A DNA stretch of 64,000 nucleotides from Symbiodinium natans (Eukaryota; Sar; Dinophyceae; Suessiales; Symbiodiniaceae). Below are positions 1 through 12,579 of the stretch, in pieces (the first letter of the stretch is position 1; every line of letters begins with the position of its first letter). The stretch is taken from NCBI GenBank assembly GCA_905221605.1, contig CAJNDS010000042.1:43501-107500 (forward strand). The letters are read 5' to 3'. A model generated the notes under the pieces. It was not told where the DNA came from. It did not search any database and saw only the letters and a program-made list of their open reading frames with translations. Made by a program: the position numbers and the translations under genes.

Positions 1-3000
1 ACTAGTCATGCGCTTTCAGCTTAATTTCGCCTCAACTACTAGCGGAACACCCAAATGGGGGGAGGGGGGGGGGGGGGTTGGGGATCTGACTGGCCACTTC
101 AGCCTATTGCTGCCCAAGCCCGAAACCACGTCTTGCTACGTGGGGCAGGCGACTCCACGTCAGCAAGCAAGTCATGCTGTTGTCCGAGTTGTGTAAGGGT
201 ACTGGCAGAGAGACTTTAACACGGCCTGTGCAACAGCAAGCGCTTAGGCGATGCCCAAAATGGTGTCAGCGCACAGGGGTTCTTGGAAAGTGTACACGAT
301 CGAAAACTACAATGTTGCTGACAAATCCTACACAGATGCTTTGCCTGTATGATTGTACGAGATGGTACCATGATGTGCCATGCCTCCGAACGCCCGTAGG
401 TCCGCAAGCCACCCAAACTCTGAACAAAGATTCACTGATCTGAGCGAGAAGGCAACAGCAAAGCGAGCCTCTCTTTCAAGAGCGCCGCCAACCGTTCACT
501 TGAGGCAGCATGACGGCTTAAGGATGGCGGCTTCCTCAGAAAAGAATGGTATGATGACTATTCTCAGCGGGCTCTTGTTGCTGACCTATGTGCACAGTGG
601 TCGACATGTGATGTCACAGCCCAGACACGGCCAATAGGAAGGCAAACCGGTTTTGCTGCAGGCAGGCTGAGCAGATACCAAGCTGCCACCACATCCCATC
701 AAGACAGTCGATGGAGGGGAGCGTCTTGTCTGTGTGTACTGATATCAAGAAGAGTGCACAAGGGACCTAAAAAGGTCACTTGGACTCTCTTGTCCCAAAA
801 ACACATGTGCCTTCATGTGCCTCATCCAATAGTCTGTGCCACAGCTCATCAATGCGTACGTGTCCCGTCTAGAGACATAGAGCCAATGCAGCATTTCGTT
901 GACTTCCATGCTTGCAGACGCTCTCGCAACTAAGCGACACGAACCGCCTATGATGCTATTGACAAGCAAATCAGAACTGGCGTGGGCGTGAGGTTCTGGC
1001 GGCGCAAAGCCGTGACGGTCACTGCTCCGAAGCGGATGTTCCAGTGCCTGCACTCGCAGCTTTCTGCCATTTGTCAAGGTCGTTCAAGCCCTGCGTTCAG
1101 TCCACGAGCTGCACGATAAAGAAAGCAGGCGGGTGTCGGCTCTTCTGTAGCGAGTGCTCGGCTGAGCTGGGCACGGCATGGGTTGCTGTCAGCGAAGCAG
1201 GGATGGGCCTGTCACAGAGTTCAGAAACACGAAGCTTTGATGTTTCGACTTTCGATGTCTTTAAGTGCCTGGTTCGGGTGTCCCGCACCGTCAACTCCAA
1301 CTTCTCCGCTGGAGGCCTGGCACAAGGGGTATTTTAACAGTATTCCAAGGGTTGCGGCTTGGCATTCAGGGAGAAGGTATGACAGAGCAGGCTCTGCATT
1401 CCACTCTCGGCACTGGATGCAAGGCTTCAGGTCGTCGAGCTTGGGCTCTTTGAAGCTCACTCTTGTGCAACACGCCGGCATGACACGATGGATATGTGCG
1501 TGGCCTCAGCGTAAGAAAATCTCCAACGCCGGGAGGGGCCAGAGGCCATCAGAGGCCAAGGGGTGCACGAGTTCTGAGGCTGGAATACCCCGCGCAAGAC
1601 AAATTCCACCGACCCCGACAGATTGGGCGGACGACCATGTACTGCGCATCGTGGCGAAATGCGTCCGTGGGAGGCTTTTCGATCACATCCTTGCAACCGA
1701 CAGGATCTGACTGTTCTGCTTAGCTTCCCTGGATTCGCTGCTAAGGTTTTTCATAATGCCAAACACACAGTCAGTCCTCTCTGACGTCCTCTGGCGCAGG
1801 CATCGTCTTGGCCTCCCCATCACCAGACGCTCTCCTCTCCTAGAGTCTGCGCCTTTCGAGGCGCCACCAGCAATACCAACAACCCCCCACCACGCCAGGC
1901 TGCGGACGCAGAAAGCCTCGAACTCATCCTCCTTTCCAGAATGCTCCGCCCTGCAGAAGTCTTGGCATGGGAAGGCACACTGCTTCAGTCAGGAGATTCC
2001 AAACTGAGCCTGTTCATACACATTCCTTCCCGCATCGATGCTGAGCGTATACAAAGAATCCGCTCCAGAACAGCAAAAGCTACGCAAGAGGCTAGGGGTT
2101 ACGCGTTCGGAGATGCCTGGGGTGTGGGAGCTGCTTCGAAGTTTCTTGAAGCTGCTGGCCTGAGCCTGGCTCGCTCGCTGGCCCGGACACGTGGGTAATT
2201 GCGCCTGAGCAGACACGAACATTAAAATGTTCCTATCCCCCCATCTCCATCTACCTATGGCTGCAAGATATAGATAGATTCGTGCATCTGCTACATACAT
2301 ATGTGGCATCTGTTGCAAATGTTACATGTGTTATGCTATATATGGAAAATATGCGGAGATATACGCATGCTTACCCACTCTCCCACGACAAAGCGCCTGC
2401 CGCCATTGCTGTCATGGGGCGGGTGGGGTGCCAACATACCAGAACTCCAAAAGTTTAAGGCACAGTATTCCAAGATTCACACAACAAGGAGGCTCAGATG
2501 TCCAAACCTTCACAAATCCACACAGGAGCTCGCCGTCTTCACCATTTGCATACGCCACCATACACCGACAAATGGAGGGGTCCCTTACCCGCGTGCTACC
2601 GATGCACCAACCAGTAAATACCATTAGTCGTGTCTTCGAGAAGAAACAGCCCTTCTACATGTGGGGGAACGAAACAAAAACAACGAGCACATGTGTACTC
2701 CCCCCCCCCCCCTAAAAGAAACACCCTCAATATGATTTCAGCGAACCCCACCTGGGGGGGGGGGGTGGGGGGTGCGTGGTTTTTGGAGGGGTAAATATTT
2801 ATAGATGCATACGTATATATAGTATGTACAGATATGTAGTATCTAACATCTACACATATAAGGACGTTGCTGTGACAGCGTAGCGCACCTGGCGCTCGGA
2901 GCTGGAGGAGGGCTTGCAACAGCGGCCATGGGCTCCGGGCTGCAGCTGCGGTACTGGGTATGAACCCTAAACGCCCTAAACCCCAAACCCTGAACACACT

Positions 3001-3280
3001 CACAATCCGAATGTAACATCGACTCTCTAACGGCTAGTAGGAGCCTGCATCCTGAACTTGCACAGCGTGCTATGGGACTCATATTCAGTAGCTGGGAAAG
3101 CCGGAGTTGAGCCAAGGCATCCCGCGCGAGAAAACATCGGGACACAAGAGGCATCTAGCCATCAGCAATGCCCCTTCAGCTGCCCCGCGTTGCGGCGACA
3201 TGATCCGGAGATTGCACGCATGCAGATGAAGATGGCCATACCTTGCCCTGCCAGTAGTGCTCTCGACCCACCCATTAATA
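1..3280. other. Spacer or unresolved gene region
   Basis: No gene can be supported with confidence. A minus-strand open frame at 745-1077 (110 residues) has a protein-like composition and could be one exon, but I recognise no domain in it. The region also holds short homopolymer runs (G near 61-77, C near 2700-2712, G near 2754-2766) and a short degenerate stretch of CCCTAAA-type repeats near 2950-2996. Other open frames on both strands are no longer than chance would give at this base composition. Confidence 0.5.
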
Positions 3281-3283
3281 AAT

Positions 3284-3386
3284 AATTATTATTATTACAC
3301 TTATAATTACAATTATGATGATTATTTCATTTATTATTAGTATTGTTATTATTCGTATTCTTATTGTTACTAGTATTATTAATCAT
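3284..3386. repeat. AT-rich trinucleotide-like repeat
   Basis: A stretch of about 100 bases made almost only of A and T with repeated ATT/TTA triplets, unlike the GC-balanced surroundings. It looks like a degenerate microsatellite. Confidence 0.8.
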
Positions 3387-3478
3387 AAATGAAGGCCCGG
3401 AGTGGCCGCAGCTCCTCCGTGATGCTAAGCCACACCGCTTTGAGCGTTCGGGGCTGAGGTTCGAGGGCCAAGAAGAGG

Positions 3479-3522
3479 TTTAGGGTTTAGGGTTTAGGGT
3501 TCAGGGTTTAGGGTTTAGGGAG
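3479..3522 (+). repeat. Interstitial telomere-like repeat (TTTAGGG)n
   Basis: Six tandem heptamers of the TTTAGGG type on the plus strand, one of them with a C for T change. Similar tracts occur at many places in the window and in both orientations, so this is not a chromosome end but an interspersed telomere-like repeat. Confidence 0.9.
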
Positions 3523-3879
3523 TCTTAAACTGTTTTTCGTCGGGGCCCTTTGCACTTCAGGCCGGAACAGGAAAATCACCAGAAGGCAGACTGAAGAATC
3601 ACCAATCGTAACTAGCGATTTATTGGAGAAGGGCAACCTTCGGCCAGGTATGTATAGGGATGATCTCGCACCCTTGGGTCTGCCAGCGTGTGTCTTGAAA
3701 CTCTAACCCCCACACCGTCGGACTTGCTTTGCAAGCCAAGCACCCGGTCAGAGTTTACTGCCTGTTCCAGCCGGACATCAAAACGAATTCTCGGATTCAC
3801 ACATCGCAAATGGACACATCGTTGCCAGAGGCGTCACTTTTGTGAGAGCCTGACTTGGCTTTGGTCAGGCTTGTCGTGT

Positions 3880-6056
3880 CACAGGTTACTACTTACTACT
3901 TCAGGGAGCTCCGGGCCCCCGCAGGCTATGTTCCTGTGCCGGAAACAGCTGCTGCAAGCAGGACTACAGGAATGTTGCAAGAGGTTTTGCCGGGGCACAG
4001 GTGCTCTCCCGTCCCTGTACACACCGCAATGGTCCCTCTTTCTGCATGTCTCTGCTACTTTTCTGCTACCCTTCTTCCGTGTAGGGATTCTCCGCCAGCT
4101 CCTCAGAACGTTCTCGGATGCAGGCGAAGTTGGCATCCTGCATCAATCTTCTGGATTCGGATTCCGCTTCCGCGGTTGCAGCCAGTAGTGTAGGACTTGG
4201 ACTAAGTTTCGGCTACACATGGCTACACCAAGTCTGTAGTTGCTACTCTGCGCCTGCACATCTTGCCCGTTCAGACCACCCAGCATGCAAATAACAGCAG
4301 AAGTGTTCGTAGAGTCATCAAATTCAAACAAAGCTCAAACCCGACAATCGTCGGTTCTGACTGCACCAGGAGCCATCGGAAGACATGCCGAAGTACACTG
4401 TCTAGGAGCATGCTAGATTGCACCTCACTGAAGCAATTGCAACTGCTACTGCCGAGTCCAGCATCCAGGACAGAAGCCGCAAGAAACCACTGCAGTCGAT
4501 GCAGCTGCCCCGCTGCTCCACCTCCCCAAAGCGGATGCTCACTGCAAATTCTACGGGGGGGCCTTGCTGGACAGCCATGTTGCGCATGAGACATCTACAC
4601 TCCATTCCCGAAGTATCCGGTCTCGAATCCGCACGAAGACACAATACGTGATTTAATATGTGTTAGCGTCGGCCTCAGCACATGCTGCCAAGAGGAGTAT
4701 GTTGGAGGGGTTTCTGCTTTGCATGGTGTGTATGGAAGACACAATGCAGCGGCACACTATGCTCACCTATAAAGTATACTACAAGGATATAGCTGGGTAT
4801 CTTCAAGCGGTCCATGTTGGCAAGAAGTCGGCCCGTCTGAGGGTGCAGCAGGCAAGGTGTTCTGCATATCAAGTGCAGCTCGCGCCTGGTAAGACAACAC
4901 CAGGGATTCTCTATGCGCAAGATGCACTTCTAGCCAGCTTGTGCCAGCGTTATATTGGTCGTGCGCGAATCACTCGCCGAAAGTTCACTGCGAGGACTTG
5001 CTGCTCTCCACGCCTACGAGGGCTAACGGTCGCGCTTGCGCCTTCAGCAGTTTCAAGTGGGTTGGCGTCAGAGGAACTCCAAGCTCACCTTAAGTCCGAT
5101 TGTCAAGGCATCCATCGCAGTCCATCGCATTTGCACTGCAACGTTTTCGAAGTACTCTGCTCTGCTCCCCGTCGTCCTACGCACCTACACAATGCGATAT
5201 TCGCGCGCTGCGCCCTGCGCGCCACATCCTTGGAGAGCGGCGCAGCAGCTTCCACAGCCGCGAATGGGTAAGCTTCGGTTCCTCGGTCACCACGCTGTCC
5301 CAGGGTCCAGTCGCAAACTCGCAAACCGCCACAACCGCAACATCCTACAACAGCGGACTCGACTTGATGTCTGCACTTGCAGCACTTTGCTCAGTGATGG
5401 CCGGGGCATGAGCAGACTGAGGCTCTTCTGATGAAATCCGCTCCAGGCCTGAAGGATCTCACGAATTTGAGCATCAACACCCTGTCGATGCCCGCTTTTT
5501 GCACTTTGTGCCCTTCAATTTTTGGTGCTATTTGCAAGGGTTGCCGTACTCGGGGTATGGTCACTAGGGCGTCCCGAGCAGTGCTCCCGAGGCGAGTGTC
5601 TGAAGATGTCTGAAGTGCTGAAAGCTACGGGAATCGGATGTGTCGGGGTCGCGATCCCGGCAGCTGTCGTAGGTACAGATTCAATGATATGAGATGGGCT
5701 CAAGGCTCGCGGTATATGGGGATTGCGTAGGAACTACCACTCCACCGGGAAGCTGAAGGAGAGTGCACTATTAAATACCCTTCAACTGAGCAGAAAGTAC
5801 AAGGAACGAGTATTGGCAACATGTCCGAGTGTATGCTGCACTTGACACCATCTTCGTCTGCGGCCCACACTGGGTTCAGGGACAGGTTCCTCATCTGAGT
5901 CGCTGTCACTCCTCCTGTCCTCGGCTTTGCTGCCAGCAGTCCCCACCTCCTGAGCCCCGTCATTTGAGCCTCGAAATGGCCTCCTGAGCACGTGGCATTA
6001 GAATGCTCGCACCATGTAACGAAGACCTCGGCACGCCAAGGCTGAGGTACTAACAA
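3880..6056 (-). CDS. Hypothetical multi-exon protein
   Basis: I do not recognise this gene. Several minus-strand segments read as protein. One near 5785-5990 is an acidic, serine-rich disordered segment containing DRRSDSDSDEEPVPEP and follows an acceptor CAG|G. Others lie near 5515-5700, 5270-5340 and 4560-4640. A segment near 4075-4135 reads QDANFACIRERSEELAENP, a charged helix. The segments are in different frames and must be joined by splicing; junctions after the acidic exon fit a GT donor. Start and stop are not identified. The segments could belong to one gene or to two neighbouring genes on the same strand. Confidence 0.4.
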
Positions 6057-6059
6057 GCG

Positions 6060-6700
6060 ACCATAGCAAAAACCAACTGACTTGCCAGCGACCTTGACTC
6101 TTAGGAGTCAGCAACCCGAAGCTCCTCTTGCTCTTTGTCAGAGAAGAGGTGCGATCTGGTTTGACTTTCCACCTCGAAACAACTTAAGAATTTTGCAAAT
6201 AATCTACTGGCATCTACTGAGTAGATCGGAGTCATGGAGAGCCTGAATACCCATCATCAACATGTCCTGGCTCCGGGGGTCTCGCTGTCTTAACATCCTC
6301 TTCGGTCTGCAGGACGCGCAGGAAGTGCACCTGATAACACAGCTTAATCAACCCAGCATGGTGTGGGGAGAGTCAAAAAAGCCAGACTCAGGCACGCAGC
6401 GCACACAGGCAGACACAGAGAGAGACAGATAGGCAATAAACGGAGGACGGACAGACAAAGGAAAGAAAAACCAACAGACGCAGACGAAGAACAGACGGAG
6501 AGCAGACTCAAGAAACATGCAGAGACACGTGAGGACACACCGAGATGGGAACAAACACCCGCACGCCCAGAACATGGACATAAACACAGCACCCGCCGAG
6601 CCCCGCACGAAATTCCAGAACGTGATGCCTGGAGCGCCGGGCAGCCCCACCTCCTCCTGAAGGCCACGTTAACCCAAAGAAGGCCAGAATTGCGACACAG
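6060..6700. other. No gene seen; purine-rich stretch
   Basis: Contains a purine-rich plus-strand stretch (about 6360-6560) full of AGACAG-like words, which opens long frames on both strands by low complexity. No domain or splice-consistent exon was found. Confidence 0.5.
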
Positions 6701-6711
6701 TGTCTGAGCTT

Positions 6712-8165
6712 TCAAAGAGTGCTGTCACAAACAATGTTGCACCTCACTTGCACCTCCACGGCGTGCGGAGAGGCGCGCTTGCTCGAGCAGGCCTCGCACC
6801 CACATCGGCGAATCAAACATGCATGAAGCGTGTTGGGCCGAAACTTTTGAAACCATCTTGAGAGAGGGGCGAACGAAGTGCCTCTGATCGTCCACCTACG
6901 TTCGACCACCCGAAAGGACAGCGGCAAGCTGGAAAATTTTTTGCGGAGGCTCATGACTCGTGAGCGTTGAAGTCCAAGCAGCTGTGCGAAGATCAATCTT
7001 CAAGTCAGACAGAAGTGGTGGCATTTCGTCGCGAGTAAGCTTCCGATTGCCGTCTGTGTCGTACCTCGATGCTGGCATGCGCTTGACAGTGCTGCCCTGC
7101 TTGTCTTGCAACATCAGGGTTCTTTGTCACTACCACTCTCCAGCTTCCATGTGCCCAAGTACCACTTTGCACCCAATCATACTTGACAAAACTTCTTGAG
7201 CTTCAACATCAACAGATCGAGACAATTGAGCCTCTCTACCCCTTTAGAATCATCTTGAATCATCTTGAACCTTCCCTTGGAAAATTCCGAGTCGGTCGAG
7301 TCGACTAAGCCTGAGACTTGTCGAAGGCCTGCTGAAAGGTTCGGACCTGTTGCAACTGCTACCTTATGTCATATGTGCTGTATACTATATACAATAAACT
7401 ACATACCATGCATATATACACATACAGGCACAGATAAATACGTAGACACGCCAACTAAGAGCTCAATCTTATTTACAAGTACTACACTATGCAAGATTCA
7501 CATGAAGCGCCCTATTCCCCGATTCCCGACAAGCCGGTGAGTCCCCGAGCCTCGTCATCTGTAAAGCCTGCCTGGCACATTGTTTCGTAGAGATGTAGCA
7601 GGCACCACGTGAGACCACAAGTCATGCCCCACTTCTGAAAGGAAGGGTCCACCAAAACCCCACCACCTGCTTTCGCATCTGGCTCAGGATTTGCCGCCGC
7701 ATGTTGTCAAGCACCTGCACGAAGTCGTCCTTGGGAGCCGCAAAGCTCCCGCAGATTTGCGGGCTCCAGATGTGTGCTCCACAAGGGCAAGATCTGCACA
7801 AAAACCCTGGGCCCTGCACGAAATCAATGTAGCGTGAGTCCCGAACCCCTGGTCAAATCTTCTGAAGGAAATCGCCCGACTTTCCAGAGATAAAAGCTCC
7901 ACAAAGCTCGGAGCTGCCAGTGCCCGCCTTGCAGACACTGGCTTATCACGCTGACGCTGACACGCCGATCCATTTGTGTAAGCACTGACCTCAGGATGAC
8001 AGACACAGAGAAAGCGAGTTCAGAATCCTCAATGTCAATGAAAGCCTGAGGGTAGTTGAGGGAAGAGCTTCAGGCAGTCTTGCTTCAGAACAAGTTCGTC
8101 TTCGCAGTTGCGGTCGAAGACCTGATAGTACATCGGATGCTGCAGAGACGAAAGACTTCAACAAC
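6712..8165 (-). CDS. EF-hand calcium-binding protein (multi-exon)
   Basis: Two exons show EF-hand structure. The exon near 7000-7070 follows an acceptor AG|G and carries the canonical loop DTDGNRKLTRDE, with acidic or Asn ligands at loop positions 1, 3 and 5, Leu at 8 and Glu at 12. The exon near 8045-8145 follows CTGCAG|C and reads VFDRNCEDELVLKQDCLKLF, a degenerate EF-hand-like helix-loop-helix; it ends at a plausible GC donor. Between them the segment near 7660-7770 (DDFVQVLDNMRRQILSQMRK) looks like a helical exon. EF-hand proteins bind calcium and act as sensors or as regulatory parts of larger enzymes. I see no catalytic domain, so the wider identity is open. A further coding-like segment lies near 6760-6900. 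Confidence 0.6.
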
Positions 8166-9575
8166 GATGCCGCTGCCTGCTTCAGGTGGCTGAGGCACTC
8201 ATCACGGTGAAGCCTCGGCAGCAAGCCAGAACCACCTGAAGAATGGATTCCAAAGGGCACGTGACATCACAAGACTTGGCCCCTCACCGAATCAGCCTCA
8301 AGAACCTGATCCAATGCATGCCAGCCCGGATGAAACAAAGATGGACAGGTTGAGGTTTCGAGTTGGGGAGTTTAGATGAGTTTAGGGTTTGCTGGCAGTC
8401 CCTCTTCCCTGTAGGACGCATGGCTGCTCGAAAGTCTTACAACACCACGGTGTCGACGTTGTCGACTGCAAAGCAAACTACTTGCGGCCAGGGTCTAGAG
8501 CGTCCCCATTTACCGCCATGCGACCTACCAACTACGACAGAACAAGCCGAAATCTTGAACGTGCTACCTTTCGTATTCAATTCCTCTTTCAGAAGAACAC
8601 AAAAAACTCAAAACATGGCAGACAAAGCAATCTGCTCCGAGCCACTCTGGAAAGCCCATTCGGTCGGCGCCGTCCAGGTTCACGGACTGGCGCAGCGTCG
8701 TGCGATTTCTTGTTTCAAGGAAGCCAGCAATGGGGAGGGGGTAAGATGGCTTGTGAAGTGCTCGATGATGCTCTAGCTCTAGGGGTGATGTTATGTTGAA
8801 TCCGAATCCAGGCATAAGTTGACGTCCAGAGTCAACGCTTCAGAGGGTTTCTCCTCAGTACGACCGAAGCCAAGCAAACCATGCGCAGCAAGTACACGGA
8901 GCCATGCAGGTTTGGGTCCTTGGACAAAATCACGGTGCCTGGAAGTAGCTGTCTGCGGCATCCAACCTTAAATCGGGCGCCTCTCCCAGTGCTTTGGATG
9001 CCTCATTTCACACTTTTGTATGCCGGGGTTGTGGCTCGATGCTGAAGCCCAGCCACCGCAATATGGAGGCGACCTCCAACACGCCCACCTGTCCCGAGCC
9101 TTAGGGTTCCATGGTGCCATCGTGCCACCCAACAGCACGACACTGCCCTGCACATCCCTGCACTACGCCACTACGCCGCTATGCCGCTATGCCTATGGCG
9201 AGCTCTGCAGGAGAGCTCCCAAGCGTGCTCTGGAATGTGGTTGACATGTCCATGACACCTCTGCTTGAGTCAACCACCTTCTGTGTCGAAAGCGCGAAAC
9301 ACCTCGAAGAACTCGTCCTAAGTGGGTCGGTGACAGAGCTCAGCCAGCCTCAAACGGCGCTGCAAAGTGAGGCAACCACGACATCGCATCGGCTGAATCC
9401 ATCCTTGGATACATCAATCGCAGATGTCGGCCGGGCGAGTTGGTCACCCAGCTTCCACCATCCCAGGTTCTGCCCACAAGCCCATTATTACCCAGTGTAT
9501 ACCCAGTGTCCGTGCGGCAGAAATCTTGCGCCAGGTGAACAAAGCATTCGAAATCGATTTCCTGGTCCTGCGCAG

Positions 9576-9578
<3 letters not shown>

Positions 9579-9609
<31 letters not shown>
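9579..9609. repeat. (AC)n microsatellite
   Basis: An uninterrupted CA dinucleotide run of about 15 units. Confidence 0.95.
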
Positions 9610-9611
<2 letters not shown>

Positions 9612-9662
9612 GCTCGCGTGCACAAACAACAGCCGACGCGGCTCTGTGTGTTGGTCGATCTC

Positions 9663-9792
9663 GATCTTTCTCTCTCTCTCTCTCTCTCTCTCTTCTTCTT
9701 ATTCTTATTCTTATTATTCTTCTTCTTCTTCTCATTCTTCTTCTTCTCATTATTATTCTTCTACTTCGCCTTCGTCTTCTTCTTCTTGTACC
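9663..9792. repeat. Polypyrimidine (TC)n/(TTC)n tract
   Basis: About 130 bases, almost all pyrimidine on the plus strand: first TC repeats, then TTC and TTA triplets. Such mirror-type tracts can form triplex DNA. Confidence 0.9.
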
Positions 9793-10733
9793 CAGCGAAG
9801 GATCTCTCTCTCTCTCCGTCTCTCCTACACGCATAACCTCCCCGAAGGGAGGCCGCCCTCGCTGACTCTCTCTTTCTCTCGTCACTTGCTTTCGTTCGTA
9901 TGCTTTTCTCCATCCTTTGTACTTGCCTGTCTTTTCTCTCTGTTAACTCTTCATATTGACCACCCGTTTGCGCTGCTCTTCTTGCGGGCTTGGGGATGCT
10001 TTTGGGTGCCCTCAGCTTGAAGGGTGGAGCTGCAGTCCTTGGAGACCTTCTGTCGCTCCAGGAGGTCCTCCAAATCTGCTCGCCTCAGTCATCTTGGCGA
10101 GCTGCGTTGTTGTGACTCTGTGGCTCTCCTTGTGGTTCTCCTCCCCACCCTGAACGCCCATAAGAAACTTACCAAACTCAGCAGCACATCCGCACAAAAG
10201 ACATGGACCTCGTAAACAAAAAGCACAAGCCAAGCCCTACAGGGCCCATCTTGAAGCCAGAAGCGCTTCTAGGATGTGGCTCGTCCTCTGAGTTTTTGAG
10301 ACTTTTTGGAGTGCAGGGCCCAAAACCTGACCATATTGGGTTTTTGGAAAAAAGGCTTACGTCAATCAAGGTCAGGGTAGATGCAACCATGATCAACCTT
10401 GAGCGCCGTGCAAAGCAATATAGCCAAGGTATCGAAAAGCCTCCTTAGCACATGGTGACACGCTCGTGGCGAGCGGTCTCCAATGAAATGATGGAATGCA
10501 CTCTCTACACTGCAGTGCTACCTTCTGTGTGTACTTCACAGCAGACGACAGTCCCACTACGATTGCCAGCACGGGCAGCACCCTCACGTGTGCAGTCTTT
10601 TACCTCCAAGTGAATGAAGTATGTTTATTCCTGGCAGCATTTGTTGCGGCATCATTACTCCACAATCCATGACAGCTTGTGCTTGGGCACTGGCCTTCAG
10701 GTCGTCCTGCCGCAGCAGGCCTGGACGGATCTT

Positions 10734-11690
10734 TCATCGTCTGCACAAACTCAACAAAACGACGCCACGCACTCTGTGTTTTAAACAGCGGTTGTCACCT
10801 GATCCTATGTAGTCAACCTTGTCGAACTTTCGCCTGTACCTGGCATCAGCAAGACTCTGCAAGAAATGCAGAAAATGACAAGACACAGAACCTCTCACTT
10901 GCATTCCGTAATAAACGACGTGGAACATGTGGCCTGGTGTTATTCAGCAATGATGTATTAATCTTATTTGTGTGGCAGGGGTTGGCAGAGGCACCAGGTA
11001 ATCTCAGCCTCTCTAAGACGCCTTGCCCAAACCTGAGCATGCACAACACACAGGCTGCTGTACTGTGGCAACCGCGAATTATAATGTTCCAAAATTGCTG
11101 CGCAGCCAGGACTTCTGAGTGGGGCTCCAGGTACTCACGGAACTGCATACCCTGCCTGAGCTTACATGCCAAATATTTAAGGCACTTGGCGCATCGAAGC
11201 TCGATTGCCGGCTTTCTTGGCACGTGATTGATGCTGAATCACAACCGTCTTCCCTCGAAAGCTACGAGTACCTGGCAAGAACTCTGACCGCTTTTCTGCA
11301 TTCATGCTGCTGTACCCTAATTGGTTGTTCCCTCAGTACAGATATGACACATGTCACACATGTCCTTCTGATAGTTTCCTCCAAGTCACTCTTCCAAGTT
11401 CTGACCACCCTGCTGCCGAGACAAGGCTCGCTTGGCTGCCTGGACACGTCGAGGCAACGCACGGTGTGTCTTGTGCTTCGATGTGTAGCACCACTGCGTC
11501 AGAGCGCAGATGAGAGTTGCTGAGTAATTTCAGGGTCTTTCATACTCAAGCCATGGCCGCACAGGTTATCTTCACGGGGCTTAAGTATATGCAGCATACC
11601 ATGGCAGCGAGCTTACATGAGATTTGAAGGACGACTGCGCTGGGAAGGCCTTTTCCTCTTTCTTCTTCTGCATCTGCAGCAAAACCTGCC
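10734..11690 (-). CDS. Hypothetical multi-exon protein
   Basis: Unrecognised. Minus-strand segments with protein-like composition lie near 11630-11680 (starting after GCTGCAG, with a lysine/glutamate-rich helix QMQKKKEEKAFPAQS), near 11270-11400 (LREQPIRVQQHECRKAVR, ending at a CCAG|GTACTC donor), near 11080-11210 (LRQGMQFREYLEPHSEVLAAQ) and near 10770-10850 (LADARYRRKFDKVDYIGSG). No domain is evident. The consistent strand and the good donor suggest one gene, but exon joins are not proven. Confidence 0.35.
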
Positions 11691-12004
11691 AGCAAACATG
11701 TCAAAACACGTCACAATGCAGGAATCTGAGATTTGAGAGCCGTCGTGGTTCAAGGCAACTGGCCTTAAAGAGTAGAAGTAGGGAGACAACTACTGGGCTT
11801 GCGTACCTGGCCTCGTTCACAAGCTTCACGCCCATGCTAAGCGTCTGTGGCCCAAACCTGGTCTGATACAACAAGAACCCTCAACACGAAACCCTAGAAC
11901 CCCACCCTAAACAAACCCCACATGCGCTCGAGCTCTGCGTTCTCGACCCCGCCTTTTCATGGTACCGCCACGCTACACCTCCAAACCCTGCTCGTTAACC
12001 CTGG

Positions 12005-12425
12005 AAGCGCTGATCCTACACCTCAACCCTAACCTTGAACCCTAAACCCTAACCCACCACGAACCACGGAGAGCAGAGTGAACCATGAACGAGAGGCATG
12101 GGATCGAAGGGTGGTATGCACGGGGGAGGGGATGCCATGCCGATAAAGAAGGTAGCAAGCTTGCGGTGACCTGACGGCTCTCCAAAACGAAGAAGAGTCA
12201 ACATAAGCCCGAGATAGCACAGGAAAACTCACCCCGAAACAACCTCAAAGGAAACCCGAAATGAGTTCAACATGTTATTTCGGGTGGTTGTATAGCTTAG
12301 CATGTTTCAACAAGACATTTGTCTCCAAAAAAACCTACACCCTCTGAACCTATGAACTCTATAAACCCAAAAATAATAACTATAAATAACTAAAAGCCCT
12401 ATAAACCCCATAAACCCTGCAGTAT
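12005..12425. repeat. Scattered telomere-like CCCTAAA copies
   Basis: Short runs of CCCTAAA/CCCTAAC and CCCTATAAA variants near 12010-12055 and 12390-12425, separated by non-repeat sequence. The copies are decayed. Confidence 0.7.
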
Positions 12426-12579
12426 AAACCCTTCCTTTGCTTTGTTCGACTCGGCCCGCAGATTGCAGCGACTCTGATACCCGGGTGCCAGGCAAACTCA
12501 TCAGTGCATCTCCCATATCCCCTTCCGGCACCTGCCCACAACCCTCTCAGAGAAGCACAAAGAGGGCAAGAGGCAAGTG

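Larger units (their letters stand above)
8270..10720. other. Spacer with microsatellites, no supported gene
   Basis: Long open frames here (for example a 241-codon plus-strand frame at 9111-9836) run through low-complexity CA, TC and TTC repeats and are not credible genes. The stretch 8360-8800 has overlapping open frames on both strands without recognisable motifs. Confidence 0.5.

Noticed and set aside
9111-9836. 241-codon plus-strand open frame and its 181-codon minus-strand mirror
   Set aside because: Most of both frames is translation of CA, TC and TTC microsatellites; no domain and no splice support.
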